The notes: a model not told the origin generated them from the letters alone. 64,000 bases of DNA from Celoporthe dispersa (GCA_016584495.1 WAID01000015.1:2232501-2296500), one strand, 5' to 3'; positions 45,933-59,749 are shown, numbered from the stretch's first letter. Made by a program: numbers and translations.

Positions 45933-48900
45933 CGCGATTCCTCAGGAGAGAGGGAGGCGTCTTTGCTGTAGGAGATGTTAAATGTTGCTGCTGTGGCGCA
46001 ATAGGTTCTACGGGATGGCAATGTTGACGGAGGATCAAGGGAGGCTCGATGTCCACGAGGGTGTTGAATAGGGCGTGGCACGCAGACGAACAGTCATTAA
46101 GAGACGTGACAAAGGCGGTGCCGTGATGGATGGAGTGGTCGCCCTTCGTTGGGTCGAAGGTCACAAGACGAGGGCGCCTGTGGAAGGTTGTGCTATTTGA
46201 TGTAGTACAACGCGGTAGTAGATAGAAAGGAGGGTTGGTAGCCGAATGCCTCGCCCAGGGTGGAGGAATGGTCGGTTGTCTGGGTGATCAGGTCTAAACC
46301 CCGGATCGAGAAGTTGATGATCCTGGAGGCCGGAGCGGAGGGGTCAATGTCCGAGCCTGGAAGTGAGAAGAAAACAGAGGTAAGACTGGAAAGGGAGGCC
46401 GTCAAGAGAGGCGGGAAACTTTGCGCAATAAACAGAACTACCCGTCCGCTTGTGGGTTCAATGTTGAGATGTGCGGGCGCGCGCGCGTGCTGGATGAAGG
46501 TTCTGGGGGAGGGGGAATGGTCTTGCAGCCAAGGTTGGACGCGGCAGATTAAAATTATGGGAAAGGTGCACCCAGCCCAGCTGCCAGGCAAAGGTGGTGT
46601 GCAGTCCTTGCAGGGGCGCGCAGATGATACCTACTGAAGATAGCCTGACCGGGGCTGGCCTGGTTTGCTATGTGGGAGTGTCAGGCTCTAATAACAAAGC
46701 AACGTACCTTGTAAATAGCAGACCGCGTTGTAGGAGTAAGGAGCGTAAGTAAGACTTGGAAAGATGGAACGGGCAGGAAAATGGGCAGCCCCAGAGCCCA
46801 GCGGGCGTGTTGTACCTGACCAGAGACGGAACCCCTCGAGAGGATGGATGGATACTCGTGAGGGTCGTTCCTGAGGCCTGGCGGGGGTCGATCTGTCGAA
46901 ATATGGATCTCGAGGCACGATCTGGCAGAGCTTGGACCTTGGGGGGGAGGCGTGGGGCAGGAGGAAGACCCAGGCGGACGGAGGTGTATTTTTTTCCCTC
47001 TCTCTCCCTCGAGGGGTAAGCAGAGATGCCCAAGTAGAAAGCGATTTGTTTACCTGTGCAGGGGTCTGGATTTGGCGGGCGACAGAACGCGCTAGTGAGA
47101 GGGCACGGACCATGTCGGTTGCGTCGGTGACCAGCCATCCCCTGTCCCCTGTCGCGGGCCGAGTCGTTTCCCCATCTCAAGCAGATGACGTGCAGGGCGG
47201 CGCGTCACCCGCGTCAACACTGACCTCGACAACATTTGCATAAAAAAGCGTGCAGCGGCATTTGGCATATGTGAAAAATAGACCAGGGCACGGTAATTTT
47301 GTAAGAGATCACGGGAAAACATTTTAAAGAGTCGAAAAGGCCTTATTGGGGGTGGTATGACGGTCAGACTGTTCGCACCGACTCACGCGACAGATCAAAA
47401 GTACCCGACGCGAGGACGACCCGCGGTCACATGACCTCCGCCTGGCCTACCTACCAAGCGGACCAATTTCTTGTCGCAAGCTGGCATTCTTCGGCATCAT
47501 CTTGTCGCACCCACATCAAACTATTTGCAGAGTATGCCGCCGTCAATTTCAAAGGCACCCGTCACTGGAATGGATTTGCGCATCGACTTGGCGTCGCAAA
47601 AAGGGGGGTTTGATTCGGCAAAGCACAGTGATTCTGAAGGGCCCTGGCGCAGCAATCCGGCTGTAGTGGGCCGCCGGGCCCGGTTTTGGGCGTGCCAGAG
47701 GGCCTGTTCTGGCCAGTAGGATCGCTGTCGCATTCCCCGTCCTGAAGCAACCTTCGTCCTAGGGCCTCTACAAGTCGTGGGTCATTTGTGTGCGTTTGCG
47801 AACAACGCAGTGCTGCATCTCAGATTTGAATTTTTTTTTGCACCCCCTCTTCCCGCAAGATTGAGCTGGCAAGAGCTTGCAGGGTGCGAATGCATGCGAT
47901 TAAGGAAAAAGTGGGCGCGAGGACAGCTTGAACCCCACTGCTGCATCTTGCCCCTCTGGGCCCCTCGAGGTCTCAGGCCAGGATGAGGTTCAAGCCGACC
48001 ATGCGGGCGTGTGCCGCTCCTAACGATGGTCTTAGCTGCTTGGCTACGACCTTGGATGGGCAGCGATTCAAGTAAAGGCTGGCGCGTGATCTTTGGTAAG
48101 GCGTCATGCTCATGATAAGAGATGGATGCCACCGAGCCCCTTGAATGAAACGAAAGGGGCTGTGGGGGGAGAAAGAACAAAGGAAAAACGAGAAAAGAAG
48201 AGGAGGGAAAAAAAGAAGAGAAAAAAAAAAACAAATGCCCCGTCAAGTGTGCCCCAAAACAGCACAGCACGAGGCGCGAAGCGCTGGATGCGACCGGACT
48301 GCGCTGTGCTGCTGCTGAATGAAGCAAGAGGAGGTCCAGGGGGGCTCTGTCTAGCCGACCCAGGCCCAGCCACAGCGGCCGCGACACTGGCCAGACAAGG
48401 CGGATCCCTGCTCCCCAGCATCCGCGAGACCCGTGGCTCCAGATGGATGGGCGATTGTCTGATGATGCGTCGCGCAACCAAATCAATTCGCCCTCGGGTC
48501 CTAGGAGGCCAGCGGGCTCATGCTGCCACTTCAGCACCTCGCAGCGGGCACTTGTCCTGCATGCGCATGGGGACCCACACCAGTCGCAGGGAAGGAGAAG
48601 AAGAAAGAAGAAGAGAAGAAATAAACCAAACCATCGGCAGAAGCAACAGCGTCGATCATCGAGAAGGTTCTCCTGAGGGTGGGCAACAGAATGCGACCAG
48701 ATAGAGCCTACCTACTCACATGGAAACAGGACGGCGATCATGTCAACTTCCTGTCTGGCGCATCTCTGTCTGCGTCTGGTCGTGCGCTCGTTGTAGTCCA
48801 TGTCCCGGGTTCCAGATGTGTGTGTGTCCCTCCCTCATTAGCAGGAATGGCACAGTCTATGTGATGTGTTTGGACATCCCTACATACCGAACCTGGACTT

Positions 48901-49071
48901 GCGAACCATGACCAGCAAATGAGGGAGGTGGCGTGAAATATCGCTCATCAATGGCACGCCGGCTGCGCAGTAGCGTTGCAGGAAGAAGAGAGTGAGTACG
49001 TGCTCTCTACCAAGACGGAGGGCAGCAGGGCACAGGTCGCATACGCGCGGGTGTGTAGACCTGCCTCTGTC

Positions 49072-49096
49072 CACACACACACACACACACACACAC
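49072..49096. repeat. (CA)n microsatellite
   Basis: About 12 uninterrupted CA units in the gene-free region. Confidence 0.9.
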
Positions 49097-50448
49097 CTTC
49101 TCCCTCCCACTGCCGACCAGGTGATCGGTAGCTTGAGTCCGTCTAAATGGAAACGCCCCGAGACTAGAACAAGATCGTCGTATCGGGAAGCTGGTTTTGC
49201 TCAAGAATGGGGGTCGCGCCATCAAGGTGCGAATGCATGCGGCTCACCCTCTCTTCTCTTGGGCCCATCTCCTGAAGCAAATGTGCTCTGCTTCTTTTTT
49301 ATTTATTTATTTATTATTATTATTTTTTTGCCACCAACAGAGATGGGCGACAAAGTTATTGGACCCAGTGACCCAGCCTGCACGTCTCACGCCGAGGATT
49401 CTGGCCCCAGAGTCACCGCCGCGAGGAACATGAGTCGACAAACCCTGATCCGGCGAATCACGAGACGGGTGACTGTGCGACTGCTCGGAAGCTTCTTCCT
49501 GCTGGCCAGAACACCTCGCGCACCACCACACAGCAGAAAGGCCTGGACGCAAGGGACAGCAGGGCAAACGGGGTGACAATAGATCATACGCACTCTTTCC
49601 TCGTTGCTTGTCCATGGCCCTTGAAAGGTTGCGCGGGAACTTACCTGTTCTCTCTCTCTCTCTCTGCGCCTTTCAAGTTCTGGAGGAGAACCCGAAGAGA
49701 CTGGAGCGCATTTTGTGATTCATGCAGACCACCCCCTCACCATAGCCCGCCCGCATGAGACAGCGAAAACCTCGAATCAAATGGCGACGGGAAGACTAAC
49801 CAAGACTACCACACAACCACCACCCCCCCCAGAAACACGGGGATTGCTCATTAGATGGCCCTTGTTTCGGGGACAGCTCATGACATCGCACCTTGCTGCC
49901 GCCTGCAGCCGGCTTTATTGTTCCGCTGCACACTCTATTACTACTCTACCTGATGCAGTGGTAGCCCAGATCGATCAAGAATCCACCTCGCGCGCAAAAA
50001 CGCCTGCCGCTGGGCCCAGGGCATGCCTGACCCGCCGGCTGGGGAGGGCAGCTCTTGCGCCTCTCTGGTCTCGTTTCCTTGCTCATATGGCTCTGTTAAC
50101 GCGCTCTCTCAGCTTCCTCTCATAGTACATACATACATACATAAAACGTGTGTGGCTGTAACGACCGATGACGGCTGACAGACAGCCAGCGAGGGGGGCC
50201 ACTGACTGACGGGACCCCTGGTAGGTTTCGATCCGCCGCCGACGACAGAATGGTGGGCCGCGCGACAAGATTACGACCAGGTTGCGAATGCGCTGCGCTG
50301 GCCCTTCCAGGCCCCTTCTAGGAAGGGCATGGGATTGCAGATCCCTCCCGCCGGCTTCTCGACGTTTCGGCGCATTGCTGCTATTTCTAGAGTGGATGGA
50401 GGGCGGCGCTTCTGATCACCTGCCTGCCTGCTCTGCATGCCTCTTGAC

Positions 50449-50470
50449 TCTCTCTCTCTCTCTCTCTCTG
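50449..50470. repeat. (CT)n microsatellite
   Basis: About 11 CT units ending at a short GT stretch. Confidence 0.85.
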
Positions 50471-51235
50471 TGTGATCAGGTCAAATGAATGCACTACCAC
50501 AGTCGCCGATGTGCCTGGGTTCCTCTGTGCCTCCCTCTTTCTCTATCCGTCCCTTTCCTCTTTTCGTCCTTTAGGGCACAAACAGGACGGTATCATTTTC
50601 GCCTCGTCGCATCGACAGCAAGATCCCTGTCCCGCAATTGGCGAAGCGGATGCCCTCGTCGCCCCAGCTCGCAAGCGCTATTGGACGGGGCTAGCTGTGA
50701 ACCTTGGGTGATCCACCAGGGTTCTCAACGGCGAGAGGGACGTCCACGTCTGTCCCTGTCTCGCCCTGTCGCATTGCGACTATCTGCCCCCTCTCTCTCT
50801 CTCCCCTCCCTCCTCCTTCTCTTCGGCCGCTGCAGGAGAGAGGCGGGAAGGAAGAGATGGGAGTTCACTCCGATAGGGTTATGGATTTGAACTTTGTGCG
50901 ATCTTGAACGGCCAGCCAGCCAGCCAGCCCAGCCCAGCCCTGCACATGCAGCAGGTCCGCACGAAGGACGGGACCGTGCGGTGCGACGTATGGTGCATGG
51001 AGGGACAGGATGACACCGGCCCCCCCCTGGTCCGAATTCGTGATCAACAAGTCAGATACGGGATCTGTATCCTCCCTTCTGAGATCCAGGCAAGCTGAGC
51101 CTGTGCACGTTCGCAGAGGCGGGGGCGATTGGCGTGGCGCTCGCTGGAGCAGAGTTGTTTGACGATGATCATCAACCGTCCAGGTGTGCCTTGGTAGGTC
51201 GTATTACTTTTCCAGCTATAGGGGTGGTAGAGAGT

Positions 51236-51238
<3 letters not shown>

Positions 51239-51268
<30 letters not shown>
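51239..51268. repeat. (GA)n microsatellite
   Basis: About 15 GA units. Confidence 0.9.
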
Positions 51269-51269
<1 letters not shown>

Positions 51270-51530
51270 CCTGAGAGGACCTGCGAGCCGATCGTCGCAG
51301 GTAGGTATAGCGCAAGCGATCTGGGAGATCTTCATGCGACAGGTCTGCCTGCGCAGACTGCCAGACATGGGGCGGTACAGACAAACTACTGGTGTGATGG
51401 AGCTGGTTTGTTGCCGCCACCAATCGTACCATTCCATCCTTCCAACCTTCAGCTCGATGTGTTAGATTTCTCCGTACCGAGCTAGGTCTGGACCGGGCGG
51501 GAAGTTTTGGTGTGCGCGTGCGTGCATGTA

Positions 51531-51555
51531 TGTGTGTGTGTGTGTGTGTGTGTGT
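51531..51555. repeat. (GT)n microsatellite
   Basis: About 12 GT units followed by broken GT copies to 51570. Confidence 0.9.
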
Positions 51556-53692
51556 CTGTGTGTCTGTGTTGTTTTTTTTGGGGGGTGTGGTGGGCGACAA
51601 AGGCAAAGCGGCCGGGAGGTCGGCCAAGCGTGTGTCGGCCAACGATGACCGCATGACCATTCCAGTCTGTATGGGTAGTGGCGGGTTGAGGAAATTACCA
51701 TTCGTATAACTTCATCCTCAAGAATGAAATCTCGATGTCCTTACCGTTGTTGCAGACAAGCACATAAGCAGATAAAAGAGCCAAGCTTGACTGCTTCAGA
51801 ATCGTCGACTTGCAAGATGAGTCGCATGTTATAACAACGAACGAGCTTACAGGGCCTAGAGGCAAGGCCTAGAGAGGTAGGAGTAGCAGACTAAGGGGGG
51901 AGGGGTCTGGACTTAGAAAGCCAAGCCGGGGTTCGTATGAGTTGCAGGTCTGGGTCCGGTTGTGACTTTTCCTGGTCATGAATCCTGTCGACAAGCAGAG
52001 TTTACGCAGGTGGTTATTCTCTGCAGCAAGCGAGAGGAGCTTACTCTTGTAGGTGCCTTAGACTTCGAGCGGCCTTGGCTCTACAGTCGTCGTACTGGTA
52101 CATGTCTGGAGGGTGTTCTCGTTAGGTTCTCTGCTGCTGCCCCGGACCGACCCCCAATTTGCGCTGCTACCCTTGAAAGTGCCTTGGTCCTTGCCACAAC
52201 TCCACACTTCATATCAGTCAAGTGGCTGACTTTGAATTGATGGTCCATGGATAGATGACATGGGCTACGGCGGTGCTAGACGTTGTCGGAGGCCATCTCA
52301 GCCTCGGGCTGCTGTCTGTCCCCTGATCCTGAGAGCGCCTGTTCATCTGCCGTGCCCTCCCGTGTTCTATAGCGTATGCGACAGGAGCCAGACCTCGACG
52401 ACTGCAGCTGCGGTGGAGCGCGCACGAGGTTGTTCTACGTCGCGAGGTCACAATAGAAAAAATATAGGGAAGTGGAAATTCCACAGGCGAACCAGAGCCA
52501 GAAATTCGATAGCGGTTTCTCTAACGAGATCGTCTTGCGCATCCGTATCGAAACTCGGGGGCGATCTGAGATACAAGACGGCCCTGCCGAGTCGGCCAGG
52601 CCCCCCCCCCCTTTTCCCACCTTAGAGCAGCCGAAGCAGGAGAGGAACACACAAGAGAGGCGAGTCTAGAGTCTATAGATTGCTAGAAAAGAAGAAAAAA
52701 AGACGTCAAAACGCTGTCATTATTATATCTCATGTGCTCTTGTCGGGGCTGCGGAGACCAAGCAGGACCTGTATGCTGAAGCGTGTGAGGTGTCTGGCGT
52801 GGTTGTGAGCGTCAGGGTGGGCCGCAGCGGGCACAGGCGCAGGCGGGCTACTGCGCTATTCGCCTGTTGAGTCTGGGGACGTCGAGAGACAAATCCCATC
52901 CGATCCATTCTTGCTCGAACTTCTCCTCTTTCCACCTCAACACCTCCGGACTGCCCACCCTTGACCATCAAACGACGTCAAAATCGCCAGGTAAGCCATT
53001 TTCAACCCATTCCGCACCCATTGGCCCCATTCTCGAGCTCCTCTTCCCTGCCTATTCCACCTCGTCCAGCCGTGCCTCCCGGGTCCTGATCCCCATCGTC
53101 TGTCGTCGCAGGTGCCGCTGTTCTGGATGTGAACGAGAGAGCCAACGCCCGAGTTTCAAGGCTCTCCCAGGGCCAACAACAACAATCATCTCCTTCTCTG
53201 GTAAGCTGGACCTGCTCCCTCGAAGCATGCGATCGAGTGTCTCGGTCAAAGTTGCTTTCTTTTTTTCCCTCCCTCGCTCCAAACCTGTCCTGCTAGTTTG
53301 GTCCGGTCCCTCTCTTTCCACACAGGTTCGGTTCGCTCCTCACGCCTCCTGTGCACTGTCGAAGACCCTCAAGGACCTTTCGCTCCACGACGACTCGCAT
53401 TTGTTTACTTGTCGGACTATTCGAGCTAACTGCCCTGTTCTCCTCCAGTCTCGGCCTATTCTGTCGTCTCCCGTTCCCTCTCACTCTTCGACACTGCCTC
53501 CCCGAATACCAACAATCGCACATTGACCGCCCACGACCTGTTACGAGACCAGGGGCACGCACCGCCCCATCCCGTCTATACATACACAGAAGACATTTCA
53601 AGACCTATACACAGTAAGAATCTGGGAAGAGAGGCCTACTGGTTGCCTCGAGAGGACCCATCATTCTCTTTGGGCCTGTCATTTCGCCAGGA

Positions 53693-55821
53693 ATGACACC
53701 TCCGCGTCTGATGTCGGCACAATCTCCCGCTTCCGACATCTCCCCCCGAGCACATACCGCTTCTATCGCTACCACACACACAATCCAGCGTCACGAACCC
53801 CCTACGCCCTCCGAAGCCCACATCCTGGCCTCATTGAGGCGGGACTCGGGCATCATGGAGTTCGTCCAGCCTCAATATGCACCACCTCCCCCCGTCCCCC
53901 GCTCTGTCAAGTTCGAGCTGGTCGAGGACTCTCACCAGTACCGAGCGCGCATACCCATGCGGGTTCAGATCTACCCCACGACACCACTGAGTCCATCATC
54001 TCCACCGTCAAGAACTTTTACGGTCTATACCCCACAACCACAAGCTGCCCTGGCGTGAGCTTTGAGGATGAGCACGGCAACACCATCATCGGCCGATACG
54101 AGAACTTCCGACACAACTCGGTCGTCTATGTTCGTGTCCGGGATGGTCCTCCTACGCCAGGCCCGCACGCTTCGCTGCCAAACGGCCCGGGCGCACAAAT
54201 GTACTACACGCAGGATGGCTATGTTGTCCAGCACCCCCAGCCGCAGGGCCACTACGTGTCCCGGCCTGGTTCCAGGTCCTCCAGGCGGCGTAGCGTCTCG
54301 CCTGGCAGCGTCAACGGGCGCCGCAGTGCTTCTACAAGCACAAGCAGCAAGAACACTCGCCCTCGGTCCAGCAAGAGCCGTGGCACCGCATCCCAGACAA
54401 ATGGAGGTGACGCATTGACCGACAGCATGAATGGCTACAGCAGTGGTGACGGCGCCCCTGGGTCCTCGTCTGGAAAGCCCAAGGAGCTGATTGGCAGCAC
54501 TGAGATCAGCCTTGACAATATTGTTGAGGGCGGCCGTCGCAAGCGTGCCAAGTTCGAGAGCTCGGTAAGTTGCCTGATTATCCAAAGACTACGACTGCTG
54601 CACGGTAGTCTGGGTACGGCTTGTCGCTAATAGCAACAACTGCAGGAGCTGCCCCTTTTCGCACCTCCTCAGATGCCTGCTGCTATCTCCAACCCTTCTG
54701 TCTCCCCTGCTCGACGAACAGAGTACAATCGCGCCTCTCTGCCCTTTGTGCAACCAGGCCAGAACATCTTCACAAATGCGGCTGTGTTACAGTCGCCTCA
54801 GACCCACAACGCCGGCTACAATGGCATGGGTATGTATCCCACGCCCATGACAGCCCCCCGAGCTTCTCGTGGTGCTGCGGGCTACACTGCTGGCACGGCC
54901 GCCGGCCCTTCGATGGGCGTCCTCGCGACCCCAGATCCCACGGTGGGAAGCTGTATGTCGGAGGAAGATAAAGATGTGGCCATACAGCTGATGCGCCTCG
55001 GCGAGATTTCCAACCAATCTCATGGCCGCACTTCGGCCTCTACTCTTGACGATACCTTTAGCCGCAATGCGGATGCGGCGTCCTCCACTGGCGCCACTAG
55101 CGATGGTGAGAGCGAGAGCGAGGCCGACGAGAAGCCCCCCGTGCGCAAGCAGAGGCTCGACACACCTGGCGTCAGCGAGAAGATCTACCCAACCACCGAG
55201 GCCCACTTCAGCTCTGCCCATGGCGATGCTGCGCCGAGCGATGAAGATGATGGCTATTCCGAGGGCCCCCCGAACGGCACCATGGCAGCCCCCAAGCTCA
55301 AGGTTCCCAAGGCGGCGAACGGCGTCAAGCCTCGGCCCAACGGCACGAAGCTCAAGGCCAACAAGATAACCAAGTCGATCAAGACGGCCACAGGCGCCAA
55401 GGTCAAGAAGGCCGGCAGCATCCCTAACGGGCCGATGTCACCCGCCTCTCTTCCGGCGTCCCGTAAGCCTTCTGTTGTGTCCAACTCCGGTGGTGCTACC
55501 ATGCCTGGTGAGGACGACCAGCCCGACCTTTCTACCAAGCCCCGCTGCCAGCGATGCCGCAAGAGCAAGAAGGGCTGCGACCGACAACGCCCATGTGGTC
55601 GATGCCGAGATGCTGGCATCCCTGCCGAGCTGTGCATCAGCGAGGACGAGGGTAACGGCCGCAAGGGTCGCTATGGTCGACACATGGGCGTGCCCATCAA
55701 GAAGGATGAGCTGCCAGAGGTCGGCAGTGCCCTCCTGCCTCCTGCGACCATCGCGCCCACGACAGCGATGTTTGCTGCCGCCGCCGGCCCCTCGGACAAG
55801 AATAAGAAGCGCAAGAGGTAG
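53693..55821 (+). CDS. Zn2Cys6 regulator with C-terminal zinc cluster and N-terminal conserved domain; one frameshift
   Basis: Nuclear transcription regulator. Exons 53693-54564 and 54646-55821, with an intron of 81 bp (GTAAGT, branch GCTAATA, ACTGCAG). The zinc cluster sits near the C-terminus: CQRCRKSKKGCDRQRPCGRC and then AELC, the six Cys in the Gal4-type spacing, with a basic tail KKRKR. An N-terminal conserved block begins VKFELVEDSHQYRARIPMRV and, in the next frame, continues DTTESIISTVKNFYGLY to SFEDEHGNTIIGRYENF and VYVRV; the pattern suggests a ubiquitin-like/PB1-like fold (inference). The two frames join if the C run 53974-53977 gains one C (IYPHDTTES). Exon 1 is then 873 nt, exactly 291 codons, and the protein 682 aa. 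The middle is Ser/Lys-rich and disordered. Unusually, no fungal middle-homology domain follows the zinc cluster. Confidence 0.88.
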
Positions 55822-58709
55822 ACGTTGGCGGTGATGGAATGACCCAAAAGATATTATATTATATGTCCAGACATCTGTACGACAACGACAATGTTCTTGC
55901 GGACTCCTCCATGTCATATTTATCTCATGGTCCCCAGCCATCACCAGCAAACAAACAACACTCAGCGATCCGGCATTCCATCGCAGACGGAGACATCACA
56001 AACCGAGGTGGATCGAAAACTCTTTACACGCAATCACCATATTTGTCCCTTGACGGTCGCCGCATTGCTGAGCGCTCCATCATATTTCGACGGTTTCGAT
56101 ATTTCATCAGCCGTCATTCCACTCGTTTTAACTGTATCTGGTCGGACGGAGGGGAGTTGTTGGCAATCTGTCAATCCAGGGCTCTTGCCTCTTGTTGTTG
56201 TCAATCTGGCGTGTCAGTGTGTTTGATTTCTCAAACTCTCTTGGGTTTTGCGCGGTCTCTGGATTTGAGCTGTTGAGCAACTGTTTCTCATGGATTTACA
56301 ACCTGTCCAAAGTGGCGAGGGCTTCCAGGAGCTGTCTGGATCACCGGATCCGAGGCGCAGTCAAGATTCGAGGAAGCGGAAAGCTGTCAGGGGGGGGGGG
56401 GCCTTGGTGAGTGGAGTTTGGTCAAAATTGGAGTGGGGTGAGCAGGGAGGAGCACGGTGATGCTTGGGGTCCCGGCGGTGCATTGGTGGCGGTCAACGCG
56501 TGATGAAACGGACGAATCGACTCTTGCCCACGGCAGCAGATCGCATTTACTGTTTGCACACCAAGATGACCGGGCTCTCTTCACCTTGTTCTTTTTTTTC
56601 CTCTCTTGTTATTTTTTTTCTTTTCTCTCTCTCTCTTTTCCCTTACTCCGACATCCTCCTTTGCCTTGTAACCTGGGGCGGGGATGGTACCCTACTGGTC
56701 TTGTTTTCCTTTTTCCTATCTTTTTTTTTTCCCTTTCTTTTTTGGTCTTGCTTGCTAATGGTCTTTGGCATTTTCTCTCTATCTCTGATTGTTTCCTCTT
56801 TCCTTGACCTGAACCGGGGAGGTTCCAGCGGAATGTTATATCGCGGCGAGCTTCTGAAACAATCGAACTGCAAGCTGTGGGACGTCACGTCTAGCCTGAG
56901 TCGAGAAGGATCCTGTTGTACATGGGACAAAATAAGACGAATGATTTCTACTACCGATAGGCCGCCGACCTGCCGAGTCTGCATTTGATTGTTTGTTTGT
57001 TGTTGATCACTTCTAACGTGACTGAAGATCACACACGTGCGCGATCTTGATGCTACGTAGCAGCAACATACTGGGCGAGAGGATATGTAGCAAGCCACAA
57101 ACGGCCCACTGCCAGGGGGAGGGGATAAGGAAAAGAACATAAGCTGCTACCACAACGACAAGGCTCTGCTGCTGCAAGGAAAGGACCTTGGGCAGGCAGG
57201 AGTCAGCAGCGTTTCTGCTAATCATGCATTCCACTGTAAATACTTTAAAGCCCGGTTTGGCGCAGCAGCCCCGCCCCCCTGGGCTGCCAAGTCATACAGC
57301 GTAAGTAGTGTCTTCGCGCTAGAAAGAAAAGAAAAGAGGAAAGGAGGGGGAAGAGAAGGAAAGAGAAGGAAAAGAAAAAACAAAAGGCTGGATCCGCACC
57401 CTTGCCTCCCTGGCTCCAGATGGTCTTGGTCCCTCAAGCGCTACCAGCCTCGCTTCGATGCAAGATTTACGCGAGGCGCTTGGAAGGGGAGAAAGGGGGG
57501 GGGGGGAGGCAAACATCGGCATTGAAGATCTCTAGGGAGGACGAATTTAAGGAGGACTCAGAAGGAGACGAAAAACTGGAGCTTGGGCGGGGAGAGGGAA
57601 AAGGAAAGAGAGGCTTGCTTGTATGGGCACGGAAGATCAAAAGCAAGGTTCGAGTATGTCTACCCAAGCCTGCCTAGCTTCTCTTTACCGTACCTTCTTA
57701 TCTGTGCGTGTGTGTGTGGTATATCTGCAACGTACTATGAACGTACGGCACTCAAGTACAGTACTTAGCACAGCAGGGTGTGTATGTTAACCTACCCATA
57801 GGCGCCTCCTCCTCCTCCGTGATCGGTCCAAGATCGATCGCCTTCAAAACCACTGCTTGTACCGCAGTACGTACCACCACAACGGAAGCTTCCCTCCCTC
57901 CTTCCCCCCCAATTCCCCACCTTTTTTTTCCCTTCCCTATTTTACCCCACCATCCCAAACGGCGAACGAGATCGTGCAGAAGCGGCAGCTGCCGTTTTGG
58001 CGGACAGCCCGAAGTTACCCTTTTGGGTTTAGTGGGCAGAACTTTAATCTGTGGCTTGGCAAGCCTGGTTCTTTTATGGAATGGTTGGGTGGTGGGGGGT
58101 TGGTTTCCTGGGAAAACTCCCCTAACCCTGTGCAGGGAGATGTTCTTTAGTGGTCGGCCCCCTCTTTTTTTTTTCTGGTTTGTTTTTTTTAAAAAAAAAA
58201 AAAAAGCTGAGAGAGGGGGGCGGTGGTTAACGTATTCGATGGCTCAGCTCACCCCGAGTTGCTTCTGTTCACGACTAAAAGGAATATACTTTTCAGACTT
58301 TCAAATAATGTGACCTATTCTTCAGCAGCACATTACCAAAGGTTTATTTGATTTTATTTCTTTTCGTTGTAAATCTGTTAGCTGGCACTTCTATCCACCG
58401 TGTGTAGCTACCCCGCCTAGACGCCCCCATCTCTGTGTCTCTGCCCTCATCTAGACTTATATGTCTTGAGATTGTGGTGTTCGCAGTGAGATTGTTAAGA
58501 GAGGATTCTGGTTTCCAGGGTCAGATGCTGTCCTGTTTGTCAGTATCCTAAGAAGAAAAGTACAAATATATATTTTGCTGTTACGTCTAGGGAAAACCAT
58601 CTTGCAGAGTTAATAAAACCCCGGTATTTCTAAAGTGGCACTGTAGCCTCATGTGCCACCCGATGATTTCCATCTTCCCCTCTTTCCTTCTTCGCGCTGC
58701 ACCTCATCC
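55822..58709. other. Intergenic, T/C-rich, no gene seen
   Basis: 3' region of the regulator, then strong T/C blocks at 56590-56640 and 56700-56745, a G/A block at 57330-57400, and T/A homopolymers around 58165-58205. No motif-bearing frame. Confidence 0.5.
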
Positions 58710-59749
58710 TCACGCCTTCTCCAGCCTCTCCAGCTCCTCCAGCGTCTCCTTCAACACCCTCGCAAACGACCCATCCCCCAGCACCTCGAAGTGGCCCCCT
58801 CCAGGTCCCGGTACACCTTCACGTTCACCACCCCGTCCGCCTTGAGCCTCGCCTCCATCGCATCACACTCCGCCATGTCCACGAGCTCATCGCCAGGGCT
58901 GTGCGCCAGGACCGCCAGCCGCCCCGCGCCACCCCACGTCCCGAAGCTCTGCCCGGCCGCGGTCGCAGGGCTCGCCCGCCCCCAGGCCCCGCCCTCGTCC
59001 GGCCCGAACGCGGCCTCCATGAACCCCGTGTAGCTCCCCGCCACCCGCCCGTTCAGCCCGGCCAGGTCGTAGATCCCCTCGAACCCGACCACGGCCGCGG
59101 GCGGCGCCACGTCGGCGAACCTGTCCCCTTCCCCTTTCTCGCTGCCTGCTGCTCCGCCCAGGCACGCGTCCCTGACGAGGACCTGGTACCCTAGGAACCC
59201 GCCCGCCGAGTGCCCAAAGAGGACGTACCGCGTGGCAGCGGCGCCACCGGCGAACTTGTGCTGGAGGAACCGCAGCCCGGAGAGGGCGTCAACGAGGTGA
59301 TCTGGGTGGCGGGCGGCCCGGCCGGCAAAGGAGGGGGTGGAGGCCTCATCCTGGGCGTACTGCGGGTGTGGGGAGAGGCGGTAGTTGATGGAGGCGAAGG
59401 CGGCGATGCGGGTGGAGGGGTTGGGGATGTGCGCGGGGTGGGAAGGGTCCAGGAGGGCGTTCATGGTGGGCTCGGCTTCGTTGAAGGTGGCGCGGGGGTC
59501 ACGCCATGCGCCACCGTGGAGGAAGCTGTATTTGTGTGTGAGAGTATGCGTGTGAGAAAATTTGTCACGTAGCACGAAGGAATGAAGGGGGAGAGGAGAG
59601 GTTGAGAGCAGTCCTTACATGAGCCAATATTTTGTCTGGCCTGGTGGTGTCTCCTCGACCTGATCCTCGGGGAACTCCCAGACAGCTACGTTCTGTAGGG
59701 CATTCTCGGATCCGTAAAAATACTCTGTCCTCTTGAGTGATGCCGCCAT
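58710..59749 (-). CDS. bna7: Kynurenine formamidase (arylformamidase); one frameshift
   Basis: Hydrolyses N-formyl-L-kynurenine to kynurenine and formate, the second step of tryptophan to NAD+ synthesis; cytosolic alpha/beta hydrolase. Exon 1 (59749-59619) starts MAASLKRTEYFYGSEN and ends in WL; the intron 59526-59618 (GTAAGG to ATACAG) leads to IFLHGGAWRDP, the oxyanion HGGxW motif that defines the family. SINYRLSPHP and FGHSAGG (nucleophile Ser) follow, then HSPGDELVD (acid). The catalytic His is reached only if the C run 58795-58799 (plus strand) gains one base, restoring DLEGGHFEVL and a helical end (TLEELERLEKA) with stop at 58710-58712. The CDS is then 948 nt (315 aa). As printed, the frame ends 22 codons early without the His. 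Breaking the catalytic triad by one run base again points to an artefact. Confidence 0.85.

Larger units (their letters stand above)
45933..53692. other. 7.8-kb region without a recognisable gene
   Basis: Lies between the divergent start codons of the cyclin and the Zn2Cys6 regulator. It is rich in microsatellites: CA at 49072-49096, CT at 50449-50470, GA at 51239-51268, GT at 51531-51555, and a CCAG tandem at 50910-50940. Frames are short, overlap on both strands and lack motifs. Long 5'UTRs or non-coding transcripts are possible, and a regulator upstream region is likely near its 3' end. Confidence 0.5.
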
